Source: Actinoplanes lobatus (lineage in GTDB: Bacteria > Actinomycetota > Actinomycetes > Mycobacteriales > Micromonosporaceae). From it: 64,000 nt of DNA. The stretch is from contig NZ_JACHNC010000001.1 in NCBI RefSeq assembly GCF_014205215.1, forward strand, positions 9,110,501 through 9,174,500, read 5' to 3'. Positions 59,653-64,000 of this stretch are shown in pieces. Made by a program: the position numbers and the translations under genes. How positions within the stretch are numbered: position 1 is the first letter of the stretch; each line of letters begins with the position of its first letter. A model generated the notes under the pieces. It had not been told where the DNA came from. It was given only the letters and a program-made list of their open reading frames with translations, and made no database searches.

Positions 59653-60153
59653 TCAGCCCCTCCCGGCCATCTCGCCGAGCTCCGGCGCGAGCTCCCGCAG
59701 TTTCCGCAGGCCCGCGCTGGCCTGGCTCTTCACCGTTCCGACCGTGACGCCGAGGATCTCCGCGGTCCGCGCCTCGGTGAGGTCGTCGAAGTACCGCAGC
59801 ACCAGCACGGCCCGCTGGCGTGGCGGCAGCCGGCGCAGCGCCGCCGCGAAGACCAGCCGGTTCGGTACGTCCTCACCGCCGTCGGAGCGATCCGGCGGGG
59901 CGTCGCTGAGGTCCTCGCGCCGGCGGCGGCGCCACCAGGAGACGGCGTCGCGGTAGATGACCGTGCGCAGGAACGCCTCCGGGTCGCCGTCGCGGACGCG
60001 GCTCCACCGCAGGGCGAGTTTGACGAGGGCGCCCTGCACCAGGTCCTGGGCGAGGTGGTGGTCGCCGCAGACGAGGTACGCCGAGCGCAGCAGCCGGTGC
60101 TGGCGTGCCTCGACGAAGGCGGCGAATTCGCTGTCCACACCTGTCCAACGCAT
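59653..60153 (-). CDS. SigE-family ECF RNA polymerase sigma factor
   Basis: A 166-residue protein from ATG 60153, or 168 from GTG 60159; CAGGGG favours the ATG. Region 2 is [44 protein letters not shown], region 4 is [49 protein letters not shown]. This is the TIGR02983 (SigE) subfamily of ECF sigma factors, frequent in actinobacteria. It is co-transcribed with the propeller-like membrane protein and divergent from manD. Confidence 0.92.
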   Translation of the reverse strand: MRWTGVDSEFAAFVEARQHRLLRSAYLVCGDHHLAQDLVQGALVKLALRWSRVRDGDPEAFLRTVIYRDAVSWWRRRRREDLSDAPPDRSDGGEDVPNRLVFAAALRRLPPRQRAVLVLRYFDDLTEARTAEILGVTVGTVKSQASAGLRKLRELAPELGEMAGRG

Positions 60154-60248
60154 GGGCACCCCTGGATGGTTGGGCGGTCGGCGAAACCCGCACTGACAGA
60201 CTTCATCGAGCCGGACCCATCGACATTGTTCGTCAAGGAGGATTCCGA

Positions 60249-61457
60249 GTGAAGATCGCCGAGGCCCGGGTCATCGTGACCTGCCCCGACCGCAACTTCG
60301 TCACCTTGAAGATCGTCACCGACGAGGGGGTGTACGGGGTCGGGGACGCGACGCTGAACGGGCGGGAACTGGCCGTCGCCGCCTATCTCACCGAGCATGT
60401 CGTGCCGCAGTTGATCGGGCGGGACCCGGCGCGGATCGAGGACATCTGGCAGTACCTCTACAAGGGCGCCTACTGGCGGCGCGGTCCGGTGACGATGACG
60501 GCGATCGCGGCCGTCGACACCGCGCTCTGGGACATCAAGGGAAAGGTCGCGGGCCTGCCGGTCTATCAGCTGCTGGGCGGCCGTTCCCGTGAGGGCGTGA
60601 CCGTTTACGGGCACGCCAACGCTTCAGATGTCGAGTCCGTTCTCACCGAGATCTCGGATTATGTGGCGCTCGGCTATCGGGCCGTGCGGGTGCAGACCGG
60701 CATCCCCGGGCTGGAGAGCACCTACGGCGTCAGCAAGGACCGGATGTTCTACGAGCCGGCCGACGCCGCGATCCCCACCGAGAACGTCTGGTCCACCGCC
60801 CACTATCTCGACCACGTGCCGCAGGTGTTCGCCCGGGTCCGCGACGAGTTCGGGCCGACCCTCCAGCTGCTGCACGACGTCCACCACCGGCTCACCCCGA
60901 TCGAGGCGGCCCGGCTCGGCAAGAGCCTGGAGCCCTACCACCTCACCTGGATGGAGGACCCGGTCCCGGCCGAGCTCCAGGAGGGCTTCCGCCTGATCCG
61001 CCAGCACACCACCACCCCGATCGCGGTGGGCGAGGTGTTCAGCTCCATCTGGGACTGTCAGCAGCTGATCACCGAGCAGCTCATCGACTACATCCGTACG
61101 ACGGTGGTGCACGCCGGCGGTATCACCCACCTGCGGCGCATCTTCGACCTGGCGAACCTCTACCACGTACGCAGCGGCTCACACGGCGCGACCGACCTCT
61201 CCCCCGTCTGCATGGCCGCCGCCCTGCACCTCGACCTGGCCATCCCCAACTTCGGCCTCCAGGAGTACATGCGCCACACCGAGACCACCGACGCCGTCTT
61301 CCCGCACGGCTACCGGTTCGAGGGCGGTTTCCTGCACCCGTCCGAGGAGCCCGGCCTCGGCGTCGACATCGACGAGGAACTGGCCGCCCGATACCCGTAC
61401 CGGGCGGCCAGTCTGCCGGTCAACCGCCTCCAGGACGGCACCATGCACAGCTGGTGA
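60249..61457 (+). CDS. manD: D-mannonate dehydratase, enolase superfamily
   Basis: A 402-residue protein starting at GTG 60249, with AAGGAGG seven bases upstream. It belongs to the mandelate racemase/ManD family (also called RspA). The metal ligands fall exactly at the family positions: Asp210 and His212 in LHDVHHRL, Glu236 in WMEDPVP, Glu262 in VGEVFSS. Arg147 and Tyr159, the base pair used by dehydratases, are present too. The enzyme converts D-mannonate to 2-keto-3-deoxygluconate in glucuronate breakdown. No other uronate gene adjoins it. It ends at the base before the convergent hydrolase stop. Confidence 0.93.
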   Translation: MKIAEARVIVTCPDRNFVTLKIVTDEGVYGVGDATLNGRELAVAAYLTEHVVPQLIGRDPARIEDIWQYLYKGAYWRRGPVTMTAIAAVDTALWDIKGKVAGLPVYQLLGGRSREGVTVYGHANASDVESVLTEISDYVALGYRAVRVQTGIPGLESTYGVSKDRMFYEPADAAIPTENVWSTAHYLDHVPQVFARVRDEFGPTLQLLHDVHHRLTPIEAARLGKSLEPYHLTWMEDPVPAELQEGFRLIRQHTTTPIAVGEVFSSIWDCQQLITEQLIDYIRTTVVHAGGITHLRRIFDLANLYHVRSGSHGATDLSPVCMAAALHLDLAIPNFGLQEYMRHTETTDAVFPHGYRFEGGFLHPSEEPGLGVDIDEELAARYPYRAASLPVNRLQDGTMHSW

Positions 61458-62258
61458 TCAGAACAGGTTCTTGCTGGTCACGGTCCACGGGGAGGAGAGT
61501 CCGGTGAGTACGGCGCGGGCCGTCTGGTCGCCCTTGAGCTGCCACTTCAGCCAGGCGGCGCCGACTCGGCCGTACTCTCCGCCGTTGGTCTGGGAGAACG
61601 TTCCGTAGTGGCCGACCGGCAGGTGGGCCAGCAACGCCGGCAGGCCGGAGGGCAGGCGGCCGTAGTCGTCGACCGCGTTCGGGTAGGCGATGTCGTCCGG
61701 CCCGCCGGTGATGTAGGCGACCGGGCCGTGCAACCGCGACAGGCGATAGTTCTCCAGGTCGCTGAGCAGGCCGCTATTCCAGAACACGGTGGTGTCGACC
61801 CGGGCGTCGGCACTCGCCTCCAGGGCTTCCAGGCCGCCGCACGACTGGCCCATCACCGCGATCCTGCCGGTGTCCAGGCGGCCGCGGTACTTGCTGCCGG
61901 TCCGGGAGTTCTCGGCGACGGCCCAGTCGATGGCCTCGATCAGCATGTCCGCGTCGGTGCTTCCGGTGCCGCCGGGACGGCCGTTCGCGATCACCAGGAA
62001 GCCGTGTGAGGCGAACTCCCTCAGGATGTTCTGGAACCAGGTGCCGTCGGCCCGGCAGGCGCCGTTGCCCCAGACCACGATCGGCATCAGGCCGGCGGGC
62101 AGGGTGTTCGGGCGGTAGATGGTGTGGGAGTAGAGGCGGATCGTGGTCTCGTAGTCGGCCGGGTAGGGGCCCGAGCCACCCGGCGCGGCCTGGGCCGCCA
62201 CGGGGGTGACCAGCAGCGTGGTGACGGTGGCGACCACGGCCGCCAGCAGCTTGCGCAT
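61458..62258 (-). CDS. secreted alpha/beta hydrolase
   Basis: A 266-residue protein starting at ATG 62258 behind ACGGAG. Residues 1-26 are a signal peptide ending AQAAP. The fold has LMPIVVWGNGACRADGTWF (oxyanion region), a nucleophile elbow GQSCGGLEAL with Ser, Asp in ITGGPDDIAYP, and His in LPVGHYGTF. It resembles the chlorophyllase/PAF-acetylhydrolase-like group of secreted esterases. The substrate is unknown. It lies 11 bases after a second secreted esterase gene and is probably co-transcribed. Confidence 0.85.
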   Translation of the reverse strand: MRKLLAAVVATVTTLLVTPVAAQAAPGGSGPYPADYETTIRLYSHTIYRPNTLPAGLMPIVVWGNGACRADGTWFQNILREFASHGFLVIANGRPGGTGSTDADMLIEAIDWAVAENSRTGSKYRGRLDTGRIAVMGQSCGGLEALEASADARVDTTVFWNSGLLSDLENYRLSRLHGPVAYITGGPDDIAYPNAVDDYGRLPSGLPALLAHLPVGHYGTFSQTNGGEYGRVGAAWLKWQLKGDQTARAVLTGLSSPWTVTSKNLF

Positions 62259-62269
62259 GGGGACTCCGT

Positions 62270-63469
62270 TCAGGGGCAGGCGGTCACTCGGACGTAGTGA
62301 CCGGGGGCGGTCTGCTGGACGCTGCGGGACACGGCACTGGCGGCGAGCCCGAGATGGTCGCCGGAGCCCACCGCGTACGCCGAAAGGCTGACGGTCCGGG
62401 CGCGCCCCGCGGCGATGTGTGCCGCGTTGGTCGCGGTCCAGCAGGTGGTGGCGGGCGGCGGCGTGCCGGAGCCGAGGCCGAAGAAGAGCGTGGCGTGGTA
62501 GGGCCCGCAGATCTGCGCGTAGCCGACCCCGCTGACGCCGCAGTTCTGGACGCCGGTTCCCGGGTCGACCGGCTGCTCGTGGCCCATGTCGGCGATGAGC
62601 CACGTCTCGACCTGGCCGCTGCCGTAGACACTCTTCGTGATCCCGGACCCGGGTGTGGTCGTGGACGCCGGGGTGCGGCTGATGCCGAACACGTTCGTCC
62701 ACTGGTCCCGCTGATAGTCCAGTGAGCGCGGGCTGATCAGCGGGTCCGCGCCGCCGTGCCAGATCTGCACCGGCGGGCGTGTGCCGCTGTAGCCCGGGTA
62801 GGAGCCGCGCACCCTGTCGCCCCACTGCTGCGGGGTCAGCGTGGAGGTCGATCCGGAGCAGGGGCCGAGCGATCCGGTACGGAAGTAGGCGCTCTCGGTG
62901 TCCGCGCAGCCGTAGGGCATGCCGAAGAACACCGCGCCCGCCTTGAACCGGTCGGGGTAGGCGGCCAGCATCACGTTGGTGGCCGCGCCGCCGCCGGAGT
63001 AGCCGGTGACGAACACCCGGCTCATGTCGGCGCCGTAGGTGGTAGCCATGTGGTCGACCATCTGCACCACCGAGCGGGCCTCGCCGTCGCCGCCGTGGGT
63101 GCGGTCGGCCTCGTTCCAGGCGCTGAAGCACTTGTGCGGGACGATGCCGCCGGAGCCGACGTTCTCCGGTTTCTGTTCGGGCAGGACCAGGTGGAAGCCG
63201 TACAGGTCGGCGTACTTGCGCCAGCCGGTGTTGACGTCCAGGTCCTGCGCCTGGCCGCCGCAGCCGTGGAAGAGCACCACGACCGGGGCGCCGGTTCCGG
63301 CGGACGTGGGTACGTAGGTGAACATCCGCTGGTTGCCGGGGTTGCTGCCGAACGACGTGACCTCACTGAACCCGGTCGCGGCCGCCGCCGGCCCGGCGCC
63401 GGTCAGTCCGGTGGCAACGGTCACGAGCAACACGAAAGCCGCGCCGATCCATCTTGACGGTCTCAACAT
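62270..63469 (-). CDS. secreted PHB-depolymerase/feruloyl-esterase family protein
   Basis: A 399-residue protein starting at ATG 63469. The signal peptide ends near AAAA (residue 31). The catalytic domain has VVVLFHGCGGQAQD, nucleophile motif VTGYSGGGAATNVM, Asp in IWHGGADPLIS and His in IADMGHEQP. This is the extracellular polyhydroxybutyrate depolymerase/CE1 esterase group. A C-terminal domain (CWTATNAAHIAAGRARTVSLSAYAVGSGDHLGL, ending TACP) is the short module found at the end of many such esterases. Polyester or feruloyl-polysaccharide substrates are both possible. It lies upstream of the smaller hydrolase, with an 11-base gap. Confidence 0.9.
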   Translation of the reverse strand: MLRPSRWIGAAFVLLVTVATGLTGAGPAAAATGFSEVTSFGSNPGNQRMFTYVPTSAGTGAPVVVLFHGCGGQAQDLDVNTGWRKYADLYGFHLVLPEQKPENVGSGGIVPHKCFSAWNEADRTHGGDGEARSVVQMVDHMATTYGADMSRVFVTGYSGGGAATNVMLAAYPDRFKAGAVFFGMPYGCADTESAYFRTGSLGPCSGSTSTLTPQQWGDRVRGSYPGYSGTRPPVQIWHGGADPLISPRSLDYQRDQWTNVFGISRTPASTTTPGSGITKSVYGSGQVETWLIADMGHEQPVDPGTGVQNCGVSGVGYAQICGPYHATLFFGLGSGTPPPATTCWTATNAAHIAAGRARTVSLSAYAVGSGDHLGLAASAVSRSVQQTAPGHYVRVTACP

Positions 63470-63489
63470 GGATCAGACGATGACCGTCA
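63452..63489. promoter_or_regulatory. inverted repeat over the esterase start
   Basis: TTGACGGTC and GACCGTCAA, at about 63452-63460 and 63481-63489, flank the start codon at 63469. TCAACAT and ATGTTGA form a second, offset pair. It could be a repressor site or a leader hairpin controlling the secreted esterase operon. Confidence 0.4.
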
Positions 63490-63551
63490 ATGTTGACGAG
63501 AGAATCGGCGAAATCACCTGCGTCGTCGACAGGATTCCTGTCGACGAACGG

Positions 63552-64000
63552 TCAGAAGCGGGCGAGCTCCTCCGGGACGCCGATCGCGGAACGCAGGTCA
63601 GGACGGTCGGCGTACTCGCCGATCACACCGGCCAGGAACCCGGGGTCGACGCCGATCGTCGTCAATGAGTTGAGTGGGCCGTAGCGAAGTCCCCGTTTGC
63701 GAACCAGCGCCGGGTCCGTCAGCACCAGGTTGACCTGCCGCTCACCGCGCAGGATGGACCCCCACCAGGTGTCCAGGATCGCGGGCGGGGCGCCGAGCGC
63801 CTCCCACGGCACGAAGATCGACCCGAACGCCTGCCGGTCCTCAATCCCGTCCGGGCGCAGGCGCACGCCGATCCCGCGCAGCGCGGCGATCCAGGCGACG
63901 CTCAGGAGCACGACCTGGAGCAGCAGAAGAGCGGCAGGAAGCCGGGCGTTCCACGCCCCACGGAGCCGGTGACCAGGACGCTGAAACCGCGGCCGGACAG
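63552..64000 (-). CDS. membrane protein with PH-like domain (partial)
   Basis: The frame is open from the stop at 63552 to the right edge of the window, 149 codons, and no start can be fixed. Near the edge is a basic segment (RPRFQRPGHRLRGAWNAR), then one or two membrane helices (LPAALLLLQVVLLSVAWIAAL), then a domain reading GIGVRLRPDGIEDRQAFGSIFVPWEAL. That form is typical of small bacterial PH-like (bPH/YdbS-like) membrane proteins. Function is unknown. Confidence 0.6.
   Translation of the reverse strand, partial: VRPRFQRPGHRLRGAWNARLPAALLLLQVVLLSVAWIAALRGIGVRLRPDGIEDRQAFGSIFVPWEALGAPPAILDTWWGSILRGERQVNLVLTDPALVRKRGLRYGPLNSLTTIGVDPGFLAGVIGEYADRPDLRSAIGVPEELARF

Overview
The window is about 64 kb of very GC-rich DNA. 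It has strong third-position G/C bias, many GTG and TTG starts, GGAGG-type ribosome sites and several probable leaderless genes. It looks like chromosome of a filamentous actinobacterium. Echinocandin/aculeacin-acylase-like proteins, a CebR-box cellulase, a riboswitch-controlled Rpf-type muralidase and a desferrioxamine-type locus fit Micromonosporaceae (Actinoplanes-like). That assignment is inference; no rRNA or tRNA gene was found.

1-11 kb: a stress or dormancy-type block. It holds DUF1269/DUF6325 proteins, a DUF7144 membrane protein, an AI-2E exporter family protein, a DUF2252 kinase-like protein, a SHOCT protein, an RDD protein, a DUF6069 protein and a P2-type ATPase whose ion-site residues are uncharged. 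Every transcription unit here has the same palindrome, TCATCC-N5-GGATGA, 60-150 bp upstream of its start, so the block looks like one regulon.

11-18 kb: a solitary polyamine-type binding protein, then a 2 kb non-coding island built as an imperfect inverted repeat carrying 70-71 bp tandem arrays. After it come a DUF6817 gene, an S24-like/sigma/anti-sigma operon, an AhpD-like protein and an ArsR-ArsC fusion with its own operator.

18-28 kb: a large secreted penicillin-acylase-family enzyme with a discoidin domain, a 13 bp tandem repeat, a VOC protein with a divergent WYL regulator around a perfect palindrome, a membrane NACHT NTPase with helical repeats, and a short-chain reductase.

28.4-35.8 kb: an iron-box-controlled siderophore operon. 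DesA and DesB homologues are followed by two fusion proteins: DesC-DesD (acyltransferase plus NIS synthetase) and a cytosolic acylase fused to a second DesC-like acyltransferase.

35.8-41 kb: a secreted GH5-CBM2 cellulase behind a CebR box, and a secreted M4 metallopeptidase.

41-46.2 kb: a tight five-gene operon of the STM4015-STM4011 type (LRR protein, ATP-grasp, sulfatase-fold hydrolase, two radical SAM enzymes), whose chemistry is unknown.

46.2-64 kb: a lower-GC patch with a DUF4190 gene, a DUF6745 gene pair, an Rpf-like/LysM protein under a c-di-AMP riboswitch, a GNAT, a cytosolic HExxH protein, a TetR-ABC-2 exporter set, a CaiB-like CoA-transferase, a zinc-ribbon protein, a ketopantoate-reductase-like enzyme, an ECF sigma factor with a membrane partner, D-mannonate dehydratase, two secreted alpha/beta hydrolases and a truncated membrane protein.
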